A DNA stretch of 25,000 nucleotides from Bigelowiella natans CCMP2755 (lineage: Eukaryota; Cercozoa; Chlorarachniophyceae), in NCBI GenBank assembly GCA_000320545.1, contig ADNK01002317.1:1-25000 (forward strand), given 5' to 3'. This document shows positions 12,080 to 22,438 of the stretch, piece after piece. Under the pieces are notes generated by a model. The model worked only from the letters and a program-made list of their open reading frames with translations, did no database searches and was not told where the DNA came from. The translations under genes were made by a program, and so were the position numbers. Position 1 is the stretch's first letter. Each line of letters opens with the position of its first letter.

Positions 12080-13008
12080 GACAGACAAATACACACATTC
12101 AATGGGAAATAACCCTCGAGATTAGGCTGCGCACTGAGTCGCAGAACTACTACGAGCAGTCATTTCGTGGTCATAATCCAACATTAACGCACATACCCGT
12201 CTGATAGCTCCGAGAAGCGAGCTGTTCCACATGCTAGAGCCATCACCGTCCTTCTCGGCGTGATTTCTACAGGAACTCCCTTTCTTCAGTGCCTCCTTAA
12301 AATCTGGCGCATGTGATCAGCAAGGCACATACGCGCACAAACAAACACCGACGTTATTCGAATAGAAGCAACGTGTCTGTTTTGGAGTGCTTTGTGTGCA
12401 TTTTATGCGGTGTAAAGCATTCACACTGCCCGACTCACCGATACCGTCGTCATCCGACAGCTCAATGGTCATGACATTCCCTCCTGCGATGTAGATAACC
12501 AAATATCGGTCAGCATGGGCAGCATCACCCTCCATCGACTACTCACGTTTCTCGCCGTTCTTGTTCTTGTTCTTCGTTTTCCTCTTCTTCCTCGGAGTTT
12601 CTTCCTCGTCCAAATCTGCGCTCGCGCCCGCCTTACTTCGAGCTGCTCGTCGTTTCTTGCTCTTATAATCAACAGTGCTCTCCTTCTCATTCCTCAAACT
12701 GGCTGGCGAGTACGCATCTTGCCCTCCTCCTCTACGCGTCTTACTCACAGGCTCGCACCCCCTCCTCGACCCTGTGATCTTCCTCAGATCACCTCGGAAG
12801 CAGGCGCAGCTACGACGTAAAAGCGAACAATCGGCACTTCGAAAGCAACAACGTAATGTGGGATGGTCCGAGGGGGGGGGGGATCATTTTCTTACCTGGA
12901 TATCGCTACGACGACGACCATCATAGTGACCGCAACTCCTAGGCCGCCTAGTTTGCAGCCCCTTTCCCCGAACGAGGCCCCCCTCCTCCTCCTCCTCCTC
13001 CTCCTCAT
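11799..13008 (-). CDS. Small, highly basic protein, five exons, unknown function
   Basis: Minus-strand exons are 12896-13008, 12547-12809, 12439-12483, 12197-12303 and 11799-11978, joined by GT-AG introns in matching phases to give 235 residues with a stop at 11799-11801. As modelled, residues 1-9 are Met plus eight Arg, then comes a hydrophobic stretch (LGGLGVAVTMMVVVVAIS) able to act as a signal anchor. The rest is charged and low in complexity, with nuclear-localisation-like clusters (KSKKRRAARSK, PRKKRKTKNKNKN), an acidic patch (IELSDDDGI) and the tail TEWVDDGLGGRHTKE. The first exon has an alternative: started at an acceptor at 13051 and read in another frame it gives poly-Glu instead of poly-Arg, joining at 12778 (phase 0). 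That version looks more like a nuclear protein. Exons 2-5 are better supported than exon 1. I recognise no family. Confidence 0.55.
11986..12075. repeat. (GC)n(AC)n(AG)n compound microsatellite in an intron
   Basis: The repeat lies in the intron before the last exon of the minus-strand basic protein gene, only about 8 nt upstream of its acceptor. On the gene's strand it reads (CT)n(GT)n(GC)n and so forms an extended pyrimidine-rich lead-in to the splice site. Confidence 0.85.
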
Positions 13009-13412
13009 CGGCGGACGCGTGGGTCATGCATCCGCTGGAGTCGGATCCGTCCTGCAAACAACAACTGCAACAACTATCCAAGAGGATAAAATTATTTGGG
13101 CAAGATATCATGCTGAGAATAACCTAGATCGAATGCTGAAAGTTACCTTGTGTGCTCATTATAGGAGATTTTACCTGAAAACAAGCTCCCCACACCCACG
13201 TGACCCCTGCAAAGGAGCCCATGCTGCATCACCAATGGTACGGGCGACGTGCCATTCGTGTCGTCACAAGGTAGCAGTAGCAGCAGCAGCAGTAGTAGTA
13301 GTAGTAGTAGTAATAGTAGTAGTTGTAGTAGTAGTAGCAGCAGCAGCAGCAGCGAACAAGGCCACTGGGGAAGGTGAGAAGAGATGGGTGGTGAGGCACG
13401 TATCAAAGAGGA
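13009..13412. promoter_or_regulatory. Head-to-head intergenic region with AGC/AGT triplet tract
   Basis: This stretch of about 400 bp separates the start of the minus-strand basic protein gene from that of the plus-strand dehydrogenase, so it should hold both promoters unless the minus-strand gene has further 5' exons here. The tract at 13271-13354 is made of AGC and AGT triplets arranged nearly symmetrically, AGC at both ends and AGT in the middle. No TATA box or known motif stands out. The ORFs through it (poly Ala-Val, poly Leu) are repeat products. Confidence 0.45.
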
Positions 13413-14666
13413 ATGGCTGCTTTGCATGTTTCCTCATCAACTTTTCTTGCACATAGGCCTCGATGTTTCATGAGGTATACGCCTTGTCGAGCTTCATCGT
13501 CTGTGACCCACACGGAGCGGAATGAAGGTAAGGGAGGGGGAGCAGCTGTACCTGGAATACGGGATGTCCCCGGTCGGGAGGAGATGTTAAAGAAGCTCAA
13601 GTGTGTGCAACAACAACAACAACAACATCCATCCACCTTCTCCTTCGACTAATCGACCATGTGTCCCCCTGAAAGCAAATGTTTCCCCCCCGTTTGAATT
13701 TGGAACGTCCTTTCTCTCTCTTTCCCCCAAACAAACATCTAGGAGCGGCGACGAGTTCGACATTCTGGTGATCGGAGGTGCGTACAACAGCTCAACACCT
13801 TAAAAAAAATCCTCAAGATGACGGGAGTTTTGACGAGCTTGTTGTGTATGCGCGCTTATATATGTGCGTGTGTTGATTGTCGTTTCTTTGAGTAGGAGGC
13901 GCTACAGGAGCTGGAGTGGCGGTCGATGCTGCGACAAGGGGACTCAAGGTGCTGCCGTTCATACATCATAGCGTTGATGGAAAGTACTGCACATGACGAA
14001 AATGCTGAAGAGAAGAGGAATATGTGCTTTCAGGTGGCTATGATCGAGCGGGAGGATTATGGGAGCGGAACGAGCTCACGCAGCACCAAGGTTGCTGATA
14101 CGATGGTTGCGCCACAATCGTTCTCCATGATATTTCCCCTTTTTAACTATCCGTCTGCTGCTGTCAACAACTTCCTAAACTTCAAATCCCTTCCGTAATG
14201 CTCCCCCCCCCCCGCGCCCGCCTTTACAGCTGTTATGGGCCGGAATTCGATATCTAGCCAATGCTTTCGCAGCTCTGTTTAGACCGAAGATGATCACGCA
14301 CCCCATCACCACGCTCAGGGTAGTTAGCCGTTGTGTGTGTCGTAGGCAGTTGTGGAGGGATGATATGATACAAGGATGAGCGTGCTGCAAGTCTGTTTGT
14401 GCATGTATGCCACGACGACGATAAATAAACAACAACAACAACAACAACAACAATACCGAACTTAGACGATTTGCCATATGATCCGACCCATCTTCCCTTA
14501 TGATCATACAGTCCATATATCTCTGCACATCATAAACCTACTTTTTCCGTGCCGTTGGTTCATATCATGACCTTCCTGTCCCCCACCTCTTCATTCGTTG
14601 TATTATCGCCATACCCACATACGTCAACGAGCTAGGCCTCTCTCCCTCTTTCTTTCACACACACAC

Positions 14667-14697
<31 letters not shown>

Positions 14698-14938
14698 GGG
14701 GTTTTATGATACTTTCAAGATGGTAATGGGCTGTCAGGTAGTCGGCTAATTAGAGTCATTGACCAAGAAACGCACGTCTCCCCTCTTTCCCCCCCCCCCC
14801 CCCCCTTGATCTGTCCAGAAAAAAGATCTCTTTCATTTTCCCACTCATGATGGCCTCCTGTCTGATTTGGATCTTGCAGCGTGAGCGCAACCACCTCCTC
14901 GCATCAGCCCCGCATCTGACCTATTGGGTACTACTATC

Positions 14939-14973
<35 letters not shown>

Positions 14974-15678
14974 ACCCGAAGTAACTAGACAGCTCATGAT
15001 GAGAGCGCTATCCAGGCGACGCTGCCGCCGTCCTTTCCCCAACTTGTTCCCCCCAACAGACAGGAGCGCCTCTCCAGTCGAGTCCCCACTATAAATAAAT
15101 AAATAAATATATATATATATATATCCGCCATTTTCACCACAAATCAGCGCAGCATGTGTGTGCCCGTCTAAAACGATGGCGATTTTGCCATCTTCACCAT
15201 GTGTGCAGATGCCGCTGGCCGTTCCCATCGATCGCTGGTTCATTTGGCCCCCCCCCATGAACTGCCCTCCTGCTGCATTCGGTGATTTCCATGTTTAATT
15301 TGTCGGGTTGAGAGTGTGTAAGGACCGCAAGCGATGGGAATCAAGAGAAGGGGATGAAATGCATAGCGCCGTTATATTCAAACTGTCTCTCCCGCTGTCA
15401 CTCTCTATGTTTTTCATCATCCTTAACCCCCCCTCCCCCTTAACATTCCTCGCTTTCTAAACTCACAGGGCCTTTGGGAGTGTACTGGATATTTTTCAAG
15501 TTCTACGATTTGTTGGCTAAGTTCTCATGCCCCCCCAGCTTTGCTATGAGGTGGGGAAAAGGGAAATGGAGAAGGGGGGGGACGGAGAATTGAGTAGATA
15601 TGGATTTTTTTTTCCTTCGTTGTTTTGTTTCTCTTTGTTTGTTGATGCATACTATTGGAACACCGTTTGTTCGGATCG

Positions 15679-15751
<73 letters not shown>

Positions 15752-16930
15752 TTTTAACTCACTTTTACGTCGATATTATGCATATTAGCAAATCGAGGCT
15801 GCTCCGCGAATTTCCACAGCTCTCCCACAGCCTCAAATACGCAATGGTCTTCGCCGTCGTTCCCCCCTACCCCTGCATATATGAGCCTGGCATTTGCAGA
15901 TTCATACAACACACGATTCATTTGCGCGTAAATATACACGGGGGATGGCCGATGTGCCTTTTGCGACGCTGCCATTGCTCATATCTATATTACATGAAAT
16001 GCACTCAAAAGGTGTTCTACGAGGGCCAGCATAACGACTCGAGGACCAACATCGCTATCGCTCTTACTGCAGGTAATAATACCCCTGCAGCTTATAATAT
16101 GCTCCTTGAGAAAGCCATGCTTCCGTGCCGTCATATATTGATTGATATCCCCTCCCCCCCCTCCCCCCCCCCTTCCCCCTTCACGTACAGCTGAAAACGG
16201 AGCTACTGTGTTGAATCACGCTGAGGTGGCGAAGCTTCACAAGGCGCCGGGAGGGGGTAATACATGCAATGTGGCAGCAGCTGGTTCGAATGGATATCTA
16301 CCGATCGACTTCAAGAATAGCGGAAATAATACACAACACCGCCATTTCTAAAAAAGCTTGATTCATGACGAAAGCGCGCACACACACACACACACACAAT
16401 CGCATAACTTATCAGCTGTGTATATATCATTAGAGAGATTGATCGGAATTCTTTCCGAATGGGGGGGGGGGGGAGGGAGGAGATGAGTATCTCTCAATCT
16501 CTGATACATCAATAACCCCTGCCCAGACGGCACTGTTTCAGGCGCGGTCGTTAGAGATTTGATCACGAACGAAGAGATCACGATAAAGTTGGATAGTGCC
16601 TTCAATTTATCTTCTTTGGACAAAAACAAACAAACTATTTCTCTAATATTCTCGCGATTGATGAAAATCAGGTGCAAGTCCGTTGTGATGTGCGGCGGTC
16701 CCTTCACCGACGAGCTACGCGATATGGAAGACGAGGAGGAGGGGGAGGGGAAGGAGAAGGTGGCTTCAAAGGTCATCAACGGAGCTGCAGGAACTCACGT
16801 CGTTCTTCCAGGGTATTTTGCTTTGCCGCTTGAAGAGTCAAGAATGGAATGAGAAATAGGGGCAAGGGAAGGAGGAATACCATCATTTAGATCTAATGTA
16901 TTTTTGCATATGATATAATATTATTAGTGC

Positions 16931-16990
<60 letters not shown>

Positions 16991-17181
16991 TTGTGTGTGG
17001 AGTATGCCGTCACCGTCTACTGCCGATTCATCATGACAAAATCATCGTAGGTATCTGTGCCCAAGGAACTGCGGCATGGTCAGTGAGAGGAGATGAGGGG
17101 GGGGGAGGAGGAAGAAGAGGAAGATGGCGAAGAAGAAGATGAGGAGGAGGAGGAGGAGAAGGAGGAGAGAGTGCAAGCGAT

Positions 17182-17260
<79 letters not shown>

Positions 17261-17599
17261 TGTAAGATGGCGTAAACACAAGTGAAAAACCATATGATAG
17301 TGCGCAATAAAACCTGATAGGTTGATATGGCGACGAGCGACGGCAGAATTCTCTTCTATCTTCCGTGGGAAGGTGGCCAGTACATTACTGCTGCTGCTGC
17401 TGCTATTAATGATGATAATGATAATTACAATAGCAATAATACTACAAGGCGGATGGTTGTAGCAGTTCTAGTAGAAATAGTAAAAGTAGTACGTAATAGT
17501 TCTGGAACTAGATATCACCGTTGTTTCTCCTTCCACATCGGAGTCGCGCCTTACATGGGAATGGTTCTCGTCGGGTATCTTCTCGCCACCGCATGATCG

Positions 17600-17638
<39 letters not shown>

Positions 17639-19743
17639 GTGTATTCAAATCAATGATGCTTAGGCCATACGTTGGTGGGCACAACGGATGTGAAGTGTGA
17701 TGTAACCGACAGGTTATTCTTCTTCTTCCTCTTCCTTTCCTCTCCCTTTATCAATGTATTGATTTGCTCTTCCATTTTCTTATTCATTTTTTCCTTTGTT
17801 CATTTGCCCTCCCTCCCCCTCGTACACACACACACACACATCCAGGCCTATTCCGACGGAAGAGGAAATCGATTGGATCATAGGAGAGACCAACAACTAT
17901 CTAACGTAAGAGGGCGGCTGTCTTTATTCAATACTTACAATCATGAAAAATAAGCAGCTCTTACTCCTCACACTTGAAGCAGCCTTTCGAATATTTGAAA
18001 TGACCCCAATGCCCACCCTTTCGCTGGCTTCTCATCACTTTCACTATCATCATCATCATCATCATTATCATTATCATCATCATTATCATCATCATCACAA
18101 TCTTCACTATCATCATTCTTATCCCTAACATATCATCACGATACTCCATGAATTACATACAGTCCAGAATGCCAAGTAACAAGGAAGGACGTCCTCTCGG
18201 TAATACCTCAATGGGTTATAGAGTGGATGAGAGAAGAGAGTGATAATAACGAAGATTATTAATGATGATGATGATGAGCGATAAGAAGATACAATCTCTG
18301 ACCCTCCCCCCTTATTTCCTTAAATTGCTGAAGGCTTGGAGCGGTATCCGCCCCCTTGCTGTCGACCCACACGCTGGTAAGTAAGATCATCCTCCTCTAC
18401 ATCATCATCATCATCAGCAGCAGCAAAATCGCCATCTTCATGCACATCTTAGAAGAGATCCTCAGCGAATAACTATAGCGATCCTGCCGCCAAAGTCACC
18501 CGCGCTCTTGCGTCAACAACGATTTGAGGGAGGAGCGACACTTCAATTGTAACCTCTGTGTTTTCCCTGCATGCCCGCCTCCTCCTTTCCTTACAAACGC
18601 TGCAGACCCCAACGCTCCTGCAAGCCGCGACCACGTCGTCAGTGTCAACCCGAAGACAAAAGCGGTACACACTCCCTCCCACTTGGCCTCGAGAGAAACA
18701 CCCACAGCCGCGATAGGCATCGCGCGCGCGCACACACACACACACACTCACTCACTCACACACACATACTCGCATGTATCATACAATCACGCGTAATATT
18801 ACATCTAGGTGTTCGTTGCGGGGGGCAAATGGACCACGTATCGTGAGATGGCGGAGGTAGTAAGAACGAGCGCCTTTCCTCTCAGCGCCGTTGTGCATGG
18901 TGTCTAATTGAAGCGAAATCGCTCTGTAACCCTCCTCGCCACACAACTACTATCAGGACGCCATCGACAACCTGCTTCAAGTTCACCCAGATCTCGCGGC
19001 AAAAGCATCGTACTTTATTTCCTTTTAAGAAGAGAGAGAGGATGGTGTTGACGACGATGATGGTCATTACGGTGGTGGTGGTGGTGTGAAGAGCTCGCTC
19101 TCAGTCTACTTAGAAGAGGAGGGGGGGAAACCAAAATAAAGCAAATCATCTTCGTCGCAAACTTGATTTGATAATGAGTTATATCCTAATCGCAGAAGCT
19201 GCAAGTCTCTCTCAGTGCCGTTGCTAGGGGCAGAGGGCTACTGCCGCACCTTGCCGATTCAGCTCTCTAAATCCTTTAATTTGCCCATCCAGGTTAGGAG
19301 GTTGCTAAACTAGGTTATCTTGATAAAGAAGGGGGGGGGGGGGGGGGGGGAGAGAAGAAGATGGTGATGATGAAATTGTGGAAATAATAACGATGACGAC
19401 GACGATGATGATGAAAAATGATCATGCGTACGAGATACGTCTAAATTGAAGATGAATTCTCTTCCTGCAAAATCGATTTCGAAAGGGGAAAAAGGGATGT
19501 TTCCGCCAACAAATCAGCACGTAGAACATAGTCCCCGATCTGACCGTTTCTTGCTGCTACAACCGATGATACTCATCAGGTTTGCGAGCACTTAGCTCGC
19601 GACTACGGCGGGCGTGCCGCCGATGTATGCGCTCTCATCGGTGCGATCAAATGGGTTTTAAATGCGTGATGCTGGGATTTCATGTGTATGTGTGTATATT
19701 TGGTAGTATACGTCTCCTTGCTACAATTCTTCTTTCTTCTACA

Positions 19744-19777
<34 letters not shown>

Positions 19778-20592
19778 CACTTCCTCTGTCTTCACACACC
19801 ACGCAGGCGACGCTGTTGCTACTGAGGAGGGCGACCCAAGACTATTAGCAGCGGGATATCCTTATCTAAAAGCAGAAGTGCGCTACGCATGCAGGGAACA
19901 TGCAAGGACAGTGGAGGACATCATTTCGAGGTAGTGATATAAAAGATTATGGTCATTACTGGATATATACTTTTGCGTCAGTATACATCACACTCACGCT
20001 CGGAGCTAGATGCAATTCACAACGATAAACGTACCCTATCTCTTACTAGACGAACGCGGTTGGCATACCTCAACGTCAAGGACGCGCAGAAGGTACTCTA
20101 TGAAGATCGGAGGAGGAGGAGGAGAAGGAGGAGGGGGAGGAGGAGAAGGGGGAAAGGAGGAGAAGAAAGGGTTGAAGGAAGAGAGTTGAACACGTAATAG
20201 AAAATTATACGCACAACATTTACTCCTTTGTTGTTCTCTAGGCTATTCCTATCGTTGCTGAGATCATGGCCGAGGAATTAAGTAAGTTAGCGAAAACAAT
20301 TATGATTCTAAAACAGAATCTGATATTCGCACATCGCTCTCTTTGCGCCATTCTCCCGATTATTAGTTTGAGCTTCATCAATGTAAATTAGTCGGCACAG
20401 TAACATAGGGAATACGTGCAAAACACTATAATTGTGTGTGAGCCCGTTCTGACACAACTGTACACGATTTGTCTAGGGTGGAACGTGGAGGAAACCCAAA
20501 AGCAAATGGTTGATGCTGCAGCTTTTCTCGACACATTTGCCGGTCCGGAACCCGCCATAGCAACAACACCAGCTGCGTCTAAAGCCGTTTGA
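13413..20592 (+). CDS. FAD-dependent glycerol-3-phosphate dehydrogenase, mitochondrial (29 exons)
   Basis: The enzyme oxidises sn-glycerol 3-phosphate to dihydroxyacetone phosphate and passes electrons through FAD to ubiquinone, at the outer face of the inner mitochondrial membrane in known cases. Exons: 13413-13600, 13743-13777, 13896-13948, 14034-14090, 14230-14319, 14699-14737, 14880-14927, 15209-15281, 15469-15550, 15789-15846, 16012-16072, 16191-16256, 16542-16587, 16672-16812, 17051-17078, 17321-17372, 17664-17712, 17846-17905, 18163-18199, 18334-18376, 18606-18664, 18809-18856, 18957-19009, 19196-19292, 19580-19640, 19807-19930, 20050-20092, 20242-20281 and 20477-20592. They total 1947 nt (648 aa), normal for the family. 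Landmarks: an Arg/Ser-rich transit-like N terminus; REEMLKKLK; FAD-binding DILVIGGGATGAG (residues 69-81); DYGSGTSSRSTK; FPQLSHSLKY; YEGQHNDSRTN; GTHVVLPGY; LPWEGHTLVGTTD; AWSGIRPLAVDP; AGGKWTTYREMAE; and the C-terminal helix VDAAAFLDTFAG. No EF-hand is seen. Every splice phase matches. Confidence 0.93.
14657..14698 (+). repeat. (CA)n forming a 3' splice site
   Basis: The CA run ends in CACAG and the next base starts the dehydrogenase exon GFYDTFKMVMGCQ at 14699. The repeat itself therefore supplies the AG acceptor, and the usual pyrimidine tract is displaced upstream into CTCTCCCTCTTTCTTTC. Confidence 0.8.
15681..15750. repeat. (TC)n(TG)n compound microsatellite in an intron
   Basis: About 18 TC units followed by about 17 TG units lie in the dehydrogenase intron 15551-15788, about 40 nt before the acceptor. 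Confidence 0.9.
16935..16991. repeat. (AT)n(GT)n compound microsatellite in an intron
   Basis: About 18 AT units run into about 10 GT units in the intron before the 28-nt microexon of the dehydrogenase. It has the same composition and order as the run at 11660-11711. Confidence 0.9.
17051..17078 (+). other. 28-nt microexon of the dehydrogenase
   Basis: Flanked by ATCGTAG and GTCAGTG, this exon takes phase 2 in and leaves phase 0. It encodes GYLCPRNCGM when joined to the preceding GG. The join gives VVLPGYLCPRNCGMVDMATS, matching the family pattern LPxYYxPxxMGLxDxxTSDGR. Without it the conserved segment is absent. Confidence 0.85.
17187..17257. repeat. (CA)n(GA)n compound microsatellite in an intron
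   Basis: About 16 CA units pass into about 19 GA units in the intron 17079-17320, preceded by a purine-rich (GGA/GAA)n stretch from about 17095. The ORFs over it (poly Glu, poly Ser) are repeat products. Confidence 0.9.
17603..17636. repeat. (GT)n microsatellite in an intron
   Basis: About 17 GT units in the dehydrogenase intron 17373-17663. Confidence 0.9.
18040..18112. repeat. (CAT)n/(TAT)n imperfect triplet tract in an intron
   Basis: Interrupted CAT/TAT triplets lie in the intron 17906-18162 of the dehydrogenase. They provide the poly-His and poly-Met frames seen on either strand, which are not genes. Confidence 0.85.
18719..18770. repeat. (GC)n(AC)n compound microsatellite in an intron
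   Basis: A short GC run passes into CA units, with interspersed CTCA, in the dehydrogenase intron 18665-18808. Confidence 0.85.
19746..19776. repeat. (AT)n microsatellite in an intron
   Basis: About 15 AT units in the dehydrogenase intron 19641-19806. A G homopolymer of about 20 nt lies at about 19331-19350 in the preceding intron. Confidence 0.9.
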
Positions 20593-22438
20593 CATGTGTG
20601 GCATGGGGTTAGAAGACATGCAATGTACGTTGTTGAATGTGTGAAGTTTGGACAGTGAAGTTAGGATATGCAATTGTTGTGTCGGATACTATGAGTACAT
20701 CTCCATGCATGTGGGCAATCCCTGCGTCGCGAGCATCGTCGCGCGTTTGGAAACGTGCGATGTGAGCTGCTAAGACGAAACGCGCGACGTGATATGCTAA
20801 GACGTCACAAAAAACAACACAAAAATTGTATGCATGACTAGCAATGGCGTAGATGCTCACGGCATATTGTTGACAAAGCAGATTTTGCTTTGTGCCTCAC
20901 ACTACACGGATTTCAAATTGCCTCTTTGCATTGTCCATCGCTTTGAATGCATCTTCACCGAGCAGCATGGTTTTGTGATGAATGCAGTGCGCGGTGTCCC
21001 TGTTATGCTGGCATGGAATCGCTAGATCACAGCGTGCATCGCCAGCTGCTCCAGCTGATGGCGAAATCCTTTCAATGCATTTGAGCATGCTTTCTTGCCA
21101 TGGCATGCAAAACAAACAATGCTGCATCACCATCAATGGAAACATGCAGGGCACTCATCGTAGCTCTCGTAGCTCTGCGGACGCACATCGAATCATAAAA
21201 GAAGAATCTGCTCTGAGTCAGATCCCGCCTAGGCAATGCAAAGACAAACAGGCAGAATGAGGAATCATGCTGCATGCATGATGCAGCGCGTGCCAGCGTG
21301 TTTGCTGCGTGCCAGCGTGCGTGTGGGAAATTGAATGCATGGCGAGGCTCTACTAGTCTAGAGGCTATTCACAATCACATGAACGTTTACAACCCTCCGA
21401 TCGCAACTAGTGGTTAAGTAGTGGATGATTGTCAGCGAATCTCGAACGAAACCTCCTTGAAACCAATGTGAGATTCTGTGATCCCATCTCACCCTCCGCA
21501 CACATTTCCATGCACAGCAATTCCATTCAAAACCAACATTGATAGTCAAGCGAACATCGATACATTTCAAACGATCTCAATCAAGCAGCTCACAACCTCC
21601 CCTACCCCTTCCATCTTGCGATCGCACCGATGAGGATGTCGAAAGCAGCACGGAGGTCAACATGCAAGATGGCATGGATTCACGACATTTTGCTAGCAGC
21701 AAGTCGAAAAAAGGCATGCCGCAGCTCACGAATGACCTAAACTTTAGACAAATTATTGTTGTCGTCGCCATGGGAAACCTACTTGGAGCGACAGCTTAGT
21801 CAACGAGCACCCGCATGGAATTTGGGAAATGCATCAGGGTGGGAACCACTAGGGCAATGTCCGGACAAAATCCGGACAAACACATGGACAATGCACCTTC
21901 CAGGTTTTGTCCAGGTTTTGTCCAGGTTTTGTCCAGGTTTTGTCCCAAAACCCAGAAAAAAGTCACTTTAAACTCAGCCCAAAGTAATTAATGGTTGCGA
22001 CAACAACATCCAAACCATTCTTCTAGATCTTCCTACTCTTCCCACTCATAATAATGATATGCGACAAAACACCAAGGAGCTCTTCAGTGCTTCCCCAATT
22101 TCCACAGATAGAATACAAAAAAATTCTTGTGACAATGGATAATCATTGTCGCAAGTGTAATATTCCAAGCGAAACCGAAATTTTGACGATTCCTTCAAAT
22201 GCTCTTTTCGAGCCCCTTCCCTTCACTAGTGAAGCTCTCTCCGGAAGAGATTGATAAGGAGCATCCAGTCTGGTACGTTGTAGTTCCAGTCACGGCACCT
22301 ACAATAGTAAATTTATCAATAGGAGAAACTAGAAAATTATTATTAGAACAAAATAATACAAGTTACATGACTATGATTACAATTTGAAGTCTGGGTCTAT
22401 TTTTATGATGAACGGTTGATCTTCACAGCTTCACAAAG
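20593..22438. other. Intergenic region, no gene recognised
   Basis: Between the dehydrogenase stop and the channel start are only short frames without domains. The most gene-like is plus strand 21539-21799 (86 codons, Ser-rich, ending FRQIIVVVAMGNLLGATA); two overlapping AT-rich frames lie at 22054-22254 and 22199-22387. None shows splice partners or homology I recognise. Short repeats: GCGATGTGAGCTGCTAAGACG-like copies at about 20757 and 20784, an inverted repeat GCTGCAT/ATGCAGC at 21269-21287, and TGCCAGCGTG twice at about 21291-21319. Confidence 0.5.
21900..21945. repeat. 11-bp minisatellite, four copies
   Basis: The unit CCAGGTTTTGT is repeated four times without change and ends in CC. 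Just upstream (21858-21880) the related inverted sequence TCCGGACAAAA TCCGGACAAA occurs twice at the same 11-bp spacing, so the two arms could pair in part. Confidence 0.9.

Noticed and set aside
13143-13454. Poly-Leu, poly-Ala and poly-Val frames between the divergent genes
   Set aside because: Translations of the AGC/AGT triplet tract; they vary by frame only and have no conserved flank.
13526-13545. Possible 17-bp intron (GTAAGG...GCAG) in the first dehydrogenase exon
   Set aside because: Far too short compared with all other introns here (76 bp or more), and the frame reads through without a stop.
16813-16852. Continuation of the dehydrogenase exon to a stop at 16850
   Set aside because: It would end the enzyme early; the donor at 16813 plus the 28-nt microexon restores the conserved sequence and phase.
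17031-17307. Several overlapping Ser/Leu-rich and Glu-rich frames
   Set aside because: They are produced by (CA)n(GA)n and GGA/GAA repeats inside a dehydrogenase intron.
18040-18128. Poly-His protein or CRISPR-like array
   Set aside because: A simple CAT/TAT triplet tract without spacers, inside a eukaryotic intron.
22054-22387. Overlapping AT-rich frames upstream of the channel gene
   Set aside because: No recognisable domain, no splice partner, and they stop before the signal-peptide exon; kept only as a note in the intergenic entry.
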